A stretch of DNA of 64,000 bases from Triticum aestivum (GCF_018294505.1 NC_057810.1:707559859-707623858), one strand, 5' to 3'. Shown: positions 1 through 10,435, numbered from the stretch's first letter. The notes: generated by a model not told the origin, from the letters alone. Numbers and translations are program-made.

Positions 1-96
1 TAATGTTTGCGCACTCACCGTATTCAGCCGTTCTTTTATTTTGTCCAAGTGGCAATTCAACGGTTTTAATTTCCATTTAATTTTGATTTCTTCTAG

Positions 97-333
97 AAAA
101 TTCCGAGGAGCGTTGTCTCGGCACTGAAGAGATGGGTGGACATGCCAACCAATGGCACGGTGACCCTTGAAGCTCCTGATGAACCTACCCATGACATCAC
201 TCCTTCGTCGTACTACATCTGCAAAAACGATGGCAGGATGGTAATAGAAAAGTCTTCTTTCAAAGACTTCATATCAACTCCATCCTTTGTTGAAAATAAC
301 GTTGTTCTAATCACTTTCAAAAGAGTGCCATGA
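97..333 (+). CDS. Terminal exon of a B3-like domain protein (5' part outside window)
   Basis: The frame is open from a pyrimidine-rich acceptor (TTTGATTTCTTCTAG, AG at 95-96) to a TGA at 331-333. It gives about 78 residues, beginning KIPRSVVSALKRWVDM and ending NNVVLITFKRVP. The layout (a hydrophobic IPxSVV strand, TVTLEAP, a K/R-rich strand, SSFKDFI, then VVLITFK) resembles the second half of a plant B3 DNA-binding domain. The strongest support is internal: the last exon of the minus-strand gene at 7177-6897 starts at the same splice phase with VIPGIVVRSLKEFV and ends SLVLITFKQRV. Positions 1-96 look like the end of an intron. The rest of the gene lies left of the window, so a full domain count is impossible. 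The B3 assignment is inference from pattern; a grass-specific B3-like family is the best guess. Confidence 0.55.
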   Translation, partial: KIPRSVVSALKRWVDMPTNGTVTLEAPDEPTHDITPSSYYICKNDGRMVIEKSSFKDFISTPSFVENNVVLITFKRVP

Positions 334-1303
334 CCGTTCTGTGTCCATCATCATTCAACGCATTCTGTAGATTCCGTTGGAACGTGCACCTAAAATGGAA
401 GCAAACAGTGTATCTCCTAGGATGTTCAGCGCTCATTTCAAGATGATGCCTCCCAGGAGCAAAACACTGGTTAAAATAAGTTTGCTAGTTAGGATGGTAC
501 AGTAATGTAACTATTATGGACCATGTGCTTGCTTGAACTATCCGAATGATCTTTTGGAACTTATGTAGCTCTTACGAACCCTCTACTCACAGCTTCAACC
601 ATCGGAATGATCCTTTGCAACAAATGTTGTTTGAACTATCAGAATGATTCATTCGAAAAAATGTAGTTCTAATCCTTTGAAAAGTTCACAATTCAAAAAA
701 ATCAGAAAGAACCATATTCAAAAATCAAACGAAACAAGAATCAGTTTTTGATCCAAAACCTATAGCAATGCCATGTTATCAAACTTATTCAAACGATCTA
801 CTAAAACATATCTCAATTTATAACCAAACAGGACTCCATTTTCAAGTGCAAACTATGTTTACTTCACCAACTTTTCATGAACACACAGTTGTGCACCGAA
901 TAACATAACAACAGTGCCTCCCTGACCAAGGAAGATTGTTAATTGAAAAAAAAAAACGTTTTCACAACAAAGGCACGACCATGCATCTGCTGAGTGTTCT
1001 ACCGTTCACACGACTACTTTCACAGCCAAAGATGGAATACGCACATATGGATCACGCACGCAGCACGCAACGAATAAAAAAATTCAAAGAACAAGATAAG
1101 TGAAAAACTTTTTAAAAAAATAGATAAAACAAACGCATGTTTCCGAAAATCTATGCCTGGAACCACCGAGTGACTAGCAACTGCTCTTTGGCGGTTTCCT
1201 TTTTTGCACGACAAAAGATCCCTTTCACTTTTCCGACTCCATTTGCATCCTCTTCGTCGAAAGTTCCTCGCCGGCCACAGTTCACCACCGCACACCTCCA
1301 GCC
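334..1303. other. Intergenic, AT-rich
   Basis: This holds the 3' flank of the B3-like fragment and the 5' flank of the exonuclease gene. It contains short degenerate repeats around 590-680 (clusters of GAATGAT and TTCGAAAAA) and an A-run at 947-957. I see no credible coding exon, tRNA or transposon end. The 5' UTR of the next gene probably starts within the last 150 bases, but no clear TATA box stands out. Confidence 0.5.
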
Positions 1304-1888
1304 ATGGACGATGGGAAACTAACAACATTCACCAAGCACATCACTACCCACGGTACAACCGTGCTGGAGGTGGTGTACACCAACGACCCAAGGACCGTGG
1401 AGCGGATCATCAAAAAGTACGAGGAATGGCTAAAGGAGGAGAAGAACAAGTTCGTTGGCCTCGACCTCGAGTACACACATAAGAGCAGTTACGTACGACA
1501 AGGGATCGCCGTCGTCCAACTTGCCATGCGCGAGCATGTCCTTGTATACCATTACTGCAGGTCCGAGCGCTCCCAGGCGTTAGTTGACTTCCTGCAACGG
1601 AAAGCGGTAACTTTCACCAGCGTCGACACCAGGAACGACAAGACCATGCTTGCCCGTGCATGCATCAAAATTCTAGACGAGCACCACGTCGACATCCAGA
1701 GGCTATTCTGCATCAAGGGTGGTGGAGAAAGGGACTCCATGGCTAACCTTGCAACGGCCATCATCGACCCCTCATACAAGAACATGAAGAAATCATTCCC
1801 AAAGGAGAAGCACCAGTTTTGGGAGTGGAAGCCGCTTTCCTCGATACACCTTGAGTACGCGGCAAAGGACGGGTATGTTAGCTACTAG
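1304..1888 (+). CDS. DEDDy 3'-5' exonuclease, Werner-exonuclease-like
   Basis: Single-exon ORF of 194 residues starting at GCCATGG, a good plant initiation context. Exo I is FVGLDLEYT (D54, E56), Exo II is FTSVDTRND (D112 is the likely catalytic residue), and Exo III is LEYAAKDGY with the YxxxD arrangement (Y185, D189). These are the four acidic residues and the tyrosine of DEDDy nucleases (RNase D/WRN exonuclease fold), which remove nucleotides from 3' ends of DNA or RNA using two metal ions. No helicase domain, signal peptide or membrane segment is visible, so this is a stand-alone exonuclease domain, common and expanded in grasses. The stop falls five residues after the Exo III aspartate, so the final helix that usually follows is missing. 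The next codons (TMMARVAAP) stay open and could be the lost tail. An AATAAA lies 40 bases past the stop. Substrate unknown. Confidence 0.82.
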   Translation: MDDGKLTTFTKHITTHGTTVLEVVYTNDPRTVERIIKKYEEWLKEEKNKFVGLDLEYTHKSSYVRQGIAVVQLAMREHVLVYHYCRSERSQALVDFLQRKAVTFTSVDTRNDKTMLARACIKILDEHHVDIQRLFCIKGGGERDSMANLATAIIDPSYKNMKKSFPKEKHQFWEWKPLSSIHLEYAAKDGYVSY

Positions 1889-1927
1889 ACCATGATGGCG
1901 CGCGTTGCTGCGCCCGTCTACTTTTCT

Positions 1928-1933
1928 AATAAA
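1928..1933 (+). promoter_or_regulatory. Probable polyadenylation signal of the exonuclease gene
   Basis: AATAAA sits 40 bases after the TAG stop of the exonuclease ORF and is followed by T-rich sequence, the usual plant arrangement. Isolated AATAAA is frequent in AT-rich DNA, so only its position gives it weight. Confidence 0.45.
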
Positions 1934-4267
1934 TTGTTCAGAATATTCCTACATATATTGTTGCATGAAATATAGAAGTTAAATTGAACCAAGTTGTTTG
2001 CAACTTAAGGACAACACTGAATTGAAGTTTGGGATTAACAAAAGAAACATTTGTTCTTAGGAGAATAAAATGGCAGAACCAAATAATTGCAGCGATAAGT
2101 TGCCCACCCATTCTGGGAAAAAAAAGATATGCCTAAGAAAAATAAAAATAGCTCATGTAGTTAAATCATATATTTGTTCAAAAGTTTCGATATATAATGA
2201 ATTATTCCAAATATAATTTAATGAACGAATTTGCATGTACATCATCATTCTAAGTAGGAGCTATGTACCATAGAATAATCACTGGTACAACCAATCCTTA
2301 CTTTACTGCATAAGCAAACATGTCTACATGTACAATACATCATTGTTTTGCACACCGTAGAAAATAAATCTACACACATAAATAGCCAAAACCAGAACCC
2401 TGAGTAGTCATGTGACTCACCAAAGCTCCCTCGGCGCATAATCACAGTCTTATTCATGCAAACAAACTGTCGTAATTTTGAAGGATGTCGAAAGTCAATA
2501 TCATCTTCCTTTGGAGAACGTTGGGGGTACTATATCATTTCATCTACCGTGCCTTGCTTTCTGCTAGTGTGTCTTTCGAATTGCATTCTTCAAAACAAAT
2601 TACTGGACATGTCCTTGCGCATTTGATGTTGAAGAATACCATCATGTCAATAAGAAAAGTTGCCTTCAGATCAACATCAAATGTTAGTAGGTTGTTGTGA
2701 AACAATCGCTCAAGTTATGTTACATGCCAAAACAATTTAACTCAAGCAAACCAATTATAATTGCTCCCTATATATTATGCAATAACATGGTGTATTGCAA
2801 ACAATACTACCAAAAGAGATTGTATATTTGAAGCTGGAAAAATAATACCTAGATCATGGGTATCAAATGAGAATTCCCTAAATTGATTATCTCAGTGTAT
2901 GCGCATGCATGTATATGTACCCGTAATAATTATAATACCTCTTTAATGGTGGAGACTTTAGCTACTTGCTTTAAGACACAACAGAATATTATCGATAAAT
3001 GACCCTAACATATCATGTGGTTTCAGTTCTTTCAAAAGAGCTTTAACCAATTTTATAAGCAAGAACAATATTAAAGTAAATAACGAATAAGATCGCAAAC
3101 CAGACACTTGCAAAATTTTCATCATGTTCCCCTTTCAACAGAATCTATGTGGTTTTAAGCACCCAGCAATACCTAATGTGTTGGCGTTCATGCTAATCAA
3201 TAGATACTGACTTGTTCATGCCATTTCATCGGGATTTGACCATCATTTATTGGTAGTGATTCATATTTCCATTTAAAAGCATCACAAACCAGGCAACTGG
3301 CACAAGATCCAAAAATGAAGATTCTTAATCGCCATTTTACGATCATGTCGCCTTATCTGATACCGGATATTCTGACAAACCAACAAAATAAGCAACCTCA
3401 AACTGAATTAAAATAAAGTAGGAAAATCTCACATTCGTGTGTATGATTAGGTAATATAGGTACCGAGGGATCATAGCTGTGGCACCAGGCTACGCAAGTA
3501 GAGGCACTAACGACGGCGCTCTCCCATGCTCTGGCTCGTCGCCTCCCCTGGTGCTTACTCCACTGCATGGATTCCATCATGGATTATTGAAGGACTCAAC
3601 TCAACATATGAACATACATGTACATATTCTTTTATCAGAAACACATGTAGTAATTAATACCCTTGAGGCCTTCACATGTAAAACCAAATGAGGAAATGCA
3701 TACAGGGCTATCTCCTTAGGAGTCATAATATCTTGCAAATGCAACTAACAATGAATTTCAAACAATTCCTTTGCAAAACGTGCAGTTCATCTTGACTGGG
3801 ATCATGCCACTTCGGAGCAAAATTACGCATTCCAACTTACCTATCCTGACGAGATATTAGACAAGCAATAATATTAGCAATTGAATTGGCAAGGAAATAG
3901 CTATAAAATGACAGGATCGTTTATATTGGATAACAAATTTTAAAGATGAAATGGAAAAATAGGCCTAGTGATATAGCTCATAGCTGAGACACTGAAACCA
4001 AGTTCCCTAGCACAACACGATGGAGATGATCAAACGATGGTGGGTGGGGGGTGGGGGGCTCATTTTATCGATTGCCTGCTGCAAAGAAAACACATCATCA
4101 ACAACTTGTACATAGCAGTCAATCAAAATTGCAAAATAGTTACTGACAATTGTCGACACAAACCTAATTAGGAGCCCCATTTACAAATAGCCATCAATAG
4201 CGAGATCTGAGAAAAAAAGAAACACAGATGGGGGAAGGGGAGTGGGGTGCAGTGCTCAGTTGCTCAC
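1934..4267. other. Intergenic or intronic, AT-rich, no firm gene
   Basis: Mostly AT-rich unique-looking sequence. There are short open stretches on both strands, such as 2485-2700 (+) and 3398-3580 (-). None shows a recognisable domain or consistent codon use. If the exon-like segment at 4268-4750 (-) is real, this stretch would contain its introns and later exons. I see no transposon ends. Confidence 0.4.
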
Positions 4268-4750
4268 CTTGTTACTGCTGGCTCACGTAGATTGGGGAGG
4301 CCGCAGGCTTGGGAGGAGGACAGCGGGTCAGAAATTCATAGACCAAAGAGGCAGTCCGGGGATGCGGTTGTCGTGGGGCGTGCGCTGTCAGGCGATGTGG
4401 TTCAGTGGTTGACGAATGCGTCAGTGGCCGACAGATTGGTGTCGTTGAGGAATCCCCATGGACCATCCGGAGCGAGCAACCGAGGGGTTGAGGAGGAGAT
4501 CCTTGAAGTGGAGTCGTCACCGTTGTCGAAGCTGCCCGTAGCATTGCTGCCGCCGCTTCTACAACCTGGTCAGAGTTTGACGATCTAGGGCGTGGCCACC
4601 GGGCAATCAATCACCGCTCTACCGTGATAGGCAGTCTGTTTGCTGGAGCACCAAGGGAGAGGAGAGCAACAAGAGCAAGGAGATCACCAGGACGAAGCTA
4701 TGTGCGCGCGCATGAACCGAAGCAGCTGCAGGTTGGGGAAAAGAAACGCA
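4268..4750 (-). ncRNA. Possible 5' exon of a minus-strand transcript (weak)
   Basis: Read on the minus strand, a GC-richer block with an open frame (4272-4610, 112 residues rich in P, S and T) ends in TAA. Five bases later comes a consensus donor (CAAG/GTGAGC, exon end at 4268). A stop just before a donor suggests a 5' UTR exon with an upstream ORF, or a non-coding transcript. The protein is low complexity and matches no family I know. The call rests on the donor and the sharp composition change only. The block could equally be a decayed transposon fragment. Confidence 0.22.
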
Positions 4751-6040
4751 CACCTTAATTTGTCACCGCCGGTGAGTAGCGCACTTCACCCGCGATGAAT
4801 GCTCCTAGGAACTGATAATTGATTGCGTCCTTTAACCCCATCGAGTCAGTTTCAATCCTTTGCTTCACCGAAGAGTCGAACGTTGCTTCGTATGTGCCTG
4901 CATCGGCGTGCGGTCCTCGAAGCAGTTCGGCATGATCTCTCTCCGCGAATGGGAAGGCCGTGCAATCCGCAATCTGACCAGGACTCACCAACAACCGTGC
5001 GACCCCGCGGCTCATTTAATTTTTTTGAGCGCAGCGACCGGCCGGCTCTGGTCCTCTCGATGGATAAAGTTCCGCTTCCGCTCGAAATGACCTGCACGAC
5101 ATAGCGCTCCAAGGATTATGACAGACCGAAGGCCCAGTCGGCCCAGTGAACAGGGGACCACAGATTTTGTTACGGGAGCAGCGATCCAGCCCATGTAGCG
5201 CGAGCTGCACAACAAACGAAGCCCAGGCAGGATTGGAAGGACATGCAACGGCCAGATTTGCGCAAAACTTGAGATCCGACGGCCAAAACCACTGATGGTC
5301 TGAGGAGGCAGGAAAAGTGTGCGGTTGTAATGTCTCTAAATAAATGAGTTGTACCGTAGATCCTAATCATCAAGAACGGACTACGTCACCTCCACCAACA
5401 ACCAGTGAAAGAAAGACTCGCCCACGTAAGAACAAAGACGAGGGATCTTCCAGCGGCTGGAAGCGCCGAAAGGGAAACAGTGGTTGGTAAATTGCGAGAA
5501 AATGGATCGTGTCGTGATTGATTGATCTGTCGTGATCGAGTGATCGGGTGCATGGCACAACTATTATGATAATTTAGGTTGAATGAACCCATGTTGTAAA
5601 TATGTTTGTTGTTGCTCAAAGATGTTGTCTGTATTGTATTACTATTTTACGTATGAACTTTGAACACAGTGGTGTGCGTGTCTAAATGTAATTAGTAAGT
5701 TATGTCCCAGTATTGAGCAAGCATATATTGTATCCATGACTATAGAACGAGAGATATGTCGCACGACATTGTAATATAATTTTCATACTCAACCTTTACA
5801 ACATGCATCATGCATTTACAAGAATTATGTGATGGTATCGTTGCAAACTTTCAGTAGAATGCTTATTCAACATTGGCATGAACAATTCATAAATATTGCA
5901 GAAGAACATTCGGTACACAGACGCAAGGGACAAGAACTTTGTTACTTTGACCACATTGAAAATAAATTAAAATCACACAACACAACCATTTCACATCAAA
6001 CACCACTCCGTCCATTCACAGATTCCTCTCCGTACACCAG
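4751..6040. other. Intergenic; nothing firm
   Basis: 4751-5600 is moderately GC-rich, with several overlapping short ORFs on both strands and none convincing. 5600-6040 is AT-rich. No splice-supported coding sequence, RNA gene or transposon terminus was found. Position 5829 opens a 92-codon frame that runs into the GTGCCTC repeat, so it is probably spurious. Confidence 0.4.
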
Positions 6041-6790
6041 TTCTCCACGATGCCACAAAACTACACTACCGTGTCCAACTAACCCATGTACAACCGTGGC
6101 TCTCTAAGTGTCAACTCAACCCATGCCTCTGGTGCCACGCACCCATGACCCTATAGACTTCACACCTGTGCATCCACAACCGAGCCTCTCTAACCAAATA
6201 TTCGAACCGATGCCTCTGCTGCCACACGTCCGTGCCTCTAGACACTTGACAGCAGTAAGAGAGTTCAAAACCGTGCATCCACACAACCGTTCTTGTACTG
6301 ACTGCACTTCAGTGCCTCTATTTGCTCTACGTGCTCCGCGCGAGTGATCGCCCATGCCTCCGCACAACCGTGCCTGTACTGACTTCAATTACATGCCTCC
6401 ATTTCCTCAATCCACGTGCCTCACATGAAACCCACTGTAACTCTACGTGCTACACACACACGTACCTCTCGCATGAAACCCATAGTATCTCTGTGTGTTC
6501 GGCACGCGTCATCGCCCGTGTAACTTTGGTATTGCACACACGTTCCTCTCAGTATACCCGTGTTCCAAACAACCGTGCCTGTGCTGACTACAATTCCCTG
6601 CCTCTGTTTGCTCAAACCACGTGCCTCACATGAAACCCATAGTAACTCTACGTGCCTCCACACAACCGTGCATGTTCTGACTTCAATTCCGTGCCTCAGT
6701 TTGCTGAATCCAGGTGCCTCTCACATAAAAGAGATGCACAGCCATGTCTCAGAGTAAACAACACACGTGCCTCTACTGTATTTATAACTA
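6041..6790. repeat. Degenerate minisatellite built on CCGTGCCTC
   Basis: The motif (A)CCGTGCCTC or CGTGCCTC recurs irregularly together with CATGAAACCCA(C/T)(T/A)GTAACTCTACGTG, CTGACTTCAATT and CACACAACCGTGCC. Larger units of roughly 120-170 bases can be seen (for example around 6355-6470 and 6570-6700), but unit length drifts. ORFs crossing it on both strands follow the repeat and are not taken as genes. It sits just past the 3' end of the minus-strand B3-like gene. Confidence 0.7.
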
Positions 6791-6896
6791 TGACCACAAT
6801 TAAATAACATCCGTCCAAAAAAACATCTTTAAAAGAGATGCACGGCCAAGCCTCTTATACATCAAAATCCATTATGTTCAAAGGTTATAACTAACA

Positions 6897-8104
6897 TCAC
6901 TGCGGCAGAAGATTGAAGATAACAACAAGCCTCCCAACACGTTGTTTGAAAGTTATCAGCACCAAGCTATTTACTTCAATAGGCGATGCCTGGAGAAAAT
7001 CACTGAAACCTTCCTGTTTGAACACCATTCTATTACCCAAACAATGAAGTAGGAGCAAGGAGTGCTCACATATATATCATCATCACCAGATTCCAGAGTA
7101 ACTTCAAGAGTTAAAACGCCAGTTCTAGGAAAAGTCACAAACTCCTTCAAACTCCTCACAACAATACCAGGAATAACCTAACAAAAAACATCAAGCTATC
7201 AAAAATAGAATAAAAATTCAAAACTATAAATACAAGACGTAATAGAAATAAATAAATAAATAAACATAAACAAAGAAAAAACAATGGAAAAAAATCTGAC
7301 CATATGATGACCATTAACATTCATGGAACCAATCCTGTGAACAAAAGGACAACAGGGTATGTAGTCATCATCAAATAGTTGACACCTCATGAAATACATC
7401 TGCTGATAATTAAAAAAAACACCACAGGTGTAATAACAACTCCCAACAAGTTCCTTCTCGGAGTCGCTCAAACCATGTAGAGCTATAAAATATAATTACA
7501 CGGGCTCAAGGGAACAGAAAAATCAAAATGTACAATAAAACAAGATAAAAACTTCCTTAAAAATAAACCTTACCAACAGAAGGTAAAGGAGACAACGCAT
7601 CTCCACGACCAACACGATAAAAATCAATATCAATCCAAGTTCCATAATGTTCAAGCCTAATGGTCATTATATCACGAGGACGAACACCATAATCACTAAC
7701 CAAGCGTTCCCAGGAAGGACCATGGAATTTGCTCCTCACCCGACCATGACTAAACAGAACACCATACAAATAACCCTCATTGCACTGAAGAGCAAGATCA
7801 GTATCTTCTTCACCCCTCCTTATGGCTAAAGTCCTACACTCCTCGATGTAACGAGCAAGATGAGCTCTAACACTGCACGGAACATACTGCACAACAAATC
7901 AAAACAAGGATCATAATCAAAATCTAAACAGCATGGGCAGCACCAAAAGAAATAAGCGTGTGTGCCAAAAATTGAACAACTATAAAATGATTTTCTTACA
8001 ACACGCCTCCAACAACGCCGATCCAGGACCACACTGAACCCATCTACAGAAGAATCAACAGAAGAACACGGGCCACCAGGCATACGGCAAAAAGGACAAG
8101 CCAT
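6897..8104 (-). CDS. Two-domain B3-like protein, four exons, last exon possibly frameshifted
   Basis: Exons on the minus strand are 8104-8000, 7886-7574, 7482-7301 and from 7177. Donors are GTAAGA, GTAAGG and GTCAGA; acceptors end GCAG, ATAG and TTAG. Phases 0, 1 and 0 join without a stop. Exon 1 encodes MACPFCRMPGGPC and onward. Exon 2 encodes a B3-like half: GVLFSHGRVRSKF, then GPSWERLVSDYGV, then RPRDIMTIRLEHYG, matching the W..F/L...G...GD..... F pattern of B3 folds. Exon 3 carries a Cys-rich linker. Exon 4 (VIPGIVVRSLKEFV) begins a second domain and matches the window-start fragment at 97-333. After about 7040 the matching sequence (GFSDFLQASPIEVNSLVLIT) continues in another frame to a TGA at 6897-6899. 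Either a short deletion has shifted the frame, or a 56-bp intron (GTGAGC...ACAG) is removed. B3 proteins bind DNA in the nucleus; the role of this one is unknown. Confidence 0.55.
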
Positions 8105-8589
8105 AACTGCAAGGAACACAATGGTTATCAAGAACTAATCCCACAAAACCCAGTTCAAACTTGACATCTGATAGTGTTGGTAGTCCCCACCCGTAACTAC
8201 CCCATAAATCTCCATATCCCGAAAATATAATGGGAACAAAAAGAGAAACGAAAAAGGGAAACAGGAAACCCACGAAGGCAACCAGTAGGGAACAACGATA
8301 TCGCGAACAGGGAAGCGCGCTCAACGCTAAAGAAGAACTGTCGTAAGAGCAGGCAACAAGCGCGGCGGCCGGAACAGCTGCCGCCGTAACCACGCGACAA
8401 GAGCAGCGGCGGCGACGGGCGGAGACGACGGCAAAGAAAGAACAGTGTGCGACGAGGGTTCGCCCACACCAGAGAGAAACAGATCTCAAAACAGATCAAA
8501 AGGTATTACAAAACATTAGAAGTATAAGGACTAAAGTGAAAAAAGGAAAAACCAAAAAGGAAAACCGAAAATCACGGAAGAAGCCGTGC

Positions 8590-8700
8590 GCGTGCCAAGT
8601 GTCGCGCGCGGAGCGCATCAGAAAAGTCTCAGGAGCGCTCCGCGCGTGACGCTTGGCGCGCGCGGAGCGCTCCCCGACTAATCGTTGCGGGGAGCGCTCC
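8590..8700. repeat. Two adjacent GC-rich inverted repeats
   Basis: First stem: 8590-8616 (GCGTGCCAAGTGTCGCGCGC then GGAGCGC) pairs with 8635-8661, with 3 mismatches over 27 bases and an 18-base loop. Second stem: 8664-8676 (GGAGCGCTCCCCG) pairs perfectly with 8688-8700 around an 11-base loop. Both use the palindrome GGAGCGCTCC. They could be a fold-back element end or a promoter structure. The same motif family is, from memory, common in wheat intergenic DNA. Confidence 0.65.
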
Positions 8701-8827
8701 TCAATTAGTGATTTGGGGATTTTGTGTGAAACACGAGGGTATATGGCTAGCATTTTGGATAAAAATAGACGGACCGAGGCCAGCCCAGCCCAAGGGGACA
8801 GGCCGGCCCGCCAGGCACGCTCTCTTT

Positions 8828-8834
8828 TATATAT
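8828..8834 (+). promoter_or_regulatory. Candidate TATA box of the 8930 gene
   Basis: TATATAT inside CTCTTTTATATATTGG lies 96 bases upstream of the ATG at 8930. It is the only TATA-like run in the otherwise GC-rich 200 bases before that start, so it is the best core-promoter candidate. Confidence 0.4.
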
Positions 8835-8929
8835 TGGACAGGGGACGAGACACAAGGAAAGAGGAATCCCAATCTCGAACCCTAGCCGCATCCCTGTTCC
8901 AGATCGATCTCTGGTGCCGGCGGCGAACC

Positions 8930-10435
8930 ATGGCGGTGGCGGCGCTACGCAACCTGGCCGCCAAGATACGGATCCCCGGGCCTGCCGCCCTTCGGGCTTC
9001 GCCTGCGCCGGGTCCTCTGGCCATCTCCCACTCCACAACTCCAAAGGTTTGCTCCGTCCGTCTCCCACACCGCGCTCAAGTGAATCTCACCGCGCTAAGT
9101 AAATCACCAGTTCATCCTACTACGCAGAGCTAGGACACTACCTATATGTTTTGTGATCAATGTGTGCATGCGTATGGTTCACCAATCCATTGGTAGTTCG
9201 TCTCTTCGATTTACCCAATTTCGAATCTTTATCCTTCGCCGATCGGTACCTCAAGTCGCACCCTTTGCAAATTGTTGCATCATGTTGCTTGTTTCGTTAA
9301 GCAGCAATTTTTAGTCTTTAGAGCGTATGTACAGCATTCTCATTCGTGCATGGCTCGCTAATTAAGTATTAACATCGTCGTCTATCCTTGTGGCTTGCCT
9401 TTTTTGCACTATTTCATCTGCATTAGCTATCTGCCTTCCCAATCTCATGGTTTTCACATGTGCCTTTGGCTGTTACAGGTTACACTGAAATTCATATGCA
9501 AATTGTGTGTTTACTTAAGTAACCATCTTTTCATCAGTTATGGCTATTAAATTGTCATGAAAATGTTTCTCCTTTTACCTTTAGGTCGGTGCTGGACATT
9601 TGTAAACTCCCAGCAGGAGAAGTTCAATAATTTCAATGAGATTGGTTGCAGTTCTTTTTTTAATGCTATTGTGTCTAGAAAGTTAGTTACACATATGATA
9701 GTTAAATATTTGGATTCAAATCAGAACTGTGTCTATGTGACTCCTCAAACTAGCTAGCCTGGGTATTGTGTATTTGGTAATGAAATTGAAGTTAGCTAAC
9801 TTGGTTGGTTGTTTTGGCAATCAACGTTAACTTGCCAGCTCCTCTAATATTTCTTTTGGAATTGGTTTATTTGAGGCACATCTAATATACTGTAGTGTCT
9901 CTGCTTTGTGCTCTATCTGGAGATGGACGAATTAGCATCCTAGGAACTTACACAAAGCTAATCCTAACAAGATTAAAGGTAGCATCTTTGTTGCTATATT
10001 CTCAGCCTCATATTGCTCCTCTATTCCATTGCAGAGTGATCTCGAAAAGGCTCTTCTCCTAAGAAACAATATTGAATCTGCTACATATGTGGATCTTCAC
10101 TCTAGTGCAGAGGTGTTAGGCAAATATTGTGAGCACACTGAAGAAATCATCAAGTAAGTAGCATGTGATGTTTAATTAAGTAGCAGGTTATCGAATTTTC
10201 CTACCTCTTGCATCTGGGATGTTAAATATAACATATTGTTTTGTTCATCTTTTGAAGACAATATTCTGATGTACATGTGGAGGTTGGAAACAAGATGCGT
10301 ACACTTACGTTGAAGTATTTCTTTACCTGTGTCGCAATCTGTTTCACTGATTCTATGATAAGCAACAAAGATGAAGTCGTCCTTCAGGAGCGTCAAGGTG
10401 AAGGCGTGGTGGTTCAGGAGCGTCAAGTTGAATGA
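8930..10435 (+). CDS. Three-exon gene, small protein with organelle-targeting-like N-terminus
   Basis: Proposed exons are 8930-9079 (donor GTGAAT), 10035-10153 (acceptor GCAG, donor GTAAGT) and 10258-10435 (acceptor GAAG, stop TGA). They sum to 447 bases, exactly 148 codons plus stop. The exon 2/3 join is the strongest: phase 2 plus the first base of exon 3 restores AAA, giving EEIIKQYSDVHVEV. Exon 1 (MAVAALRNLAAKIRIPGPAA) has no acidic residue in its 50 codons and several arginines, typical of a mitochondrial or plastid transit peptide. The mature part is hydrophilic and helical (SDLEKALLLRNNIESATYVD). The C-terminus repeats QERQGEGVVVQERQVE. An alternative exon 1 donor at 9048 would break the frame unless another exon intervenes. 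I do not recognise the family. It shares its upstream region with the minus-strand B3-like gene. Confidence 0.5.

Larger units (their letters stand above)
8105..8929. promoter_or_regulatory. Shared divergent promoter region
   Basis: 825 bases separate the ATG of the minus-strand B3-like gene (8104) and the ATG of the plus-strand gene (8930), which point away from each other. A TATATAT run at 8828-8834 is about 100 bases before the plus-strand ATG and fits a TATA box. The middle (8590-8700) has two GC-rich inverted repeats. Long overlapping ORFs here on both strands (8055-8489, 8496-9068, 8653-9102) are composition shadows. The region may hold two independent promoters or one bidirectional one; the sequence does not decide. 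Confidence 0.45.

Noticed and set aside
5012..5373. Overlapping minus-strand ORFs
   Set aside because: Three frames open at once, no domains and no splice support.
6041..6790. Possible CRISPR-like or regular repeat array
   Set aside because: Repeat units vary in length and sequence, there is no constant direct repeat or spacer size, and the DNA is plant nuclear.
8496..9102. ORFs of 149-190 codons on both strands upstream of the 8930 gene
   Set aside because: They cover the promoter and hairpins, have no domains, and mirror one another as composition shadows.
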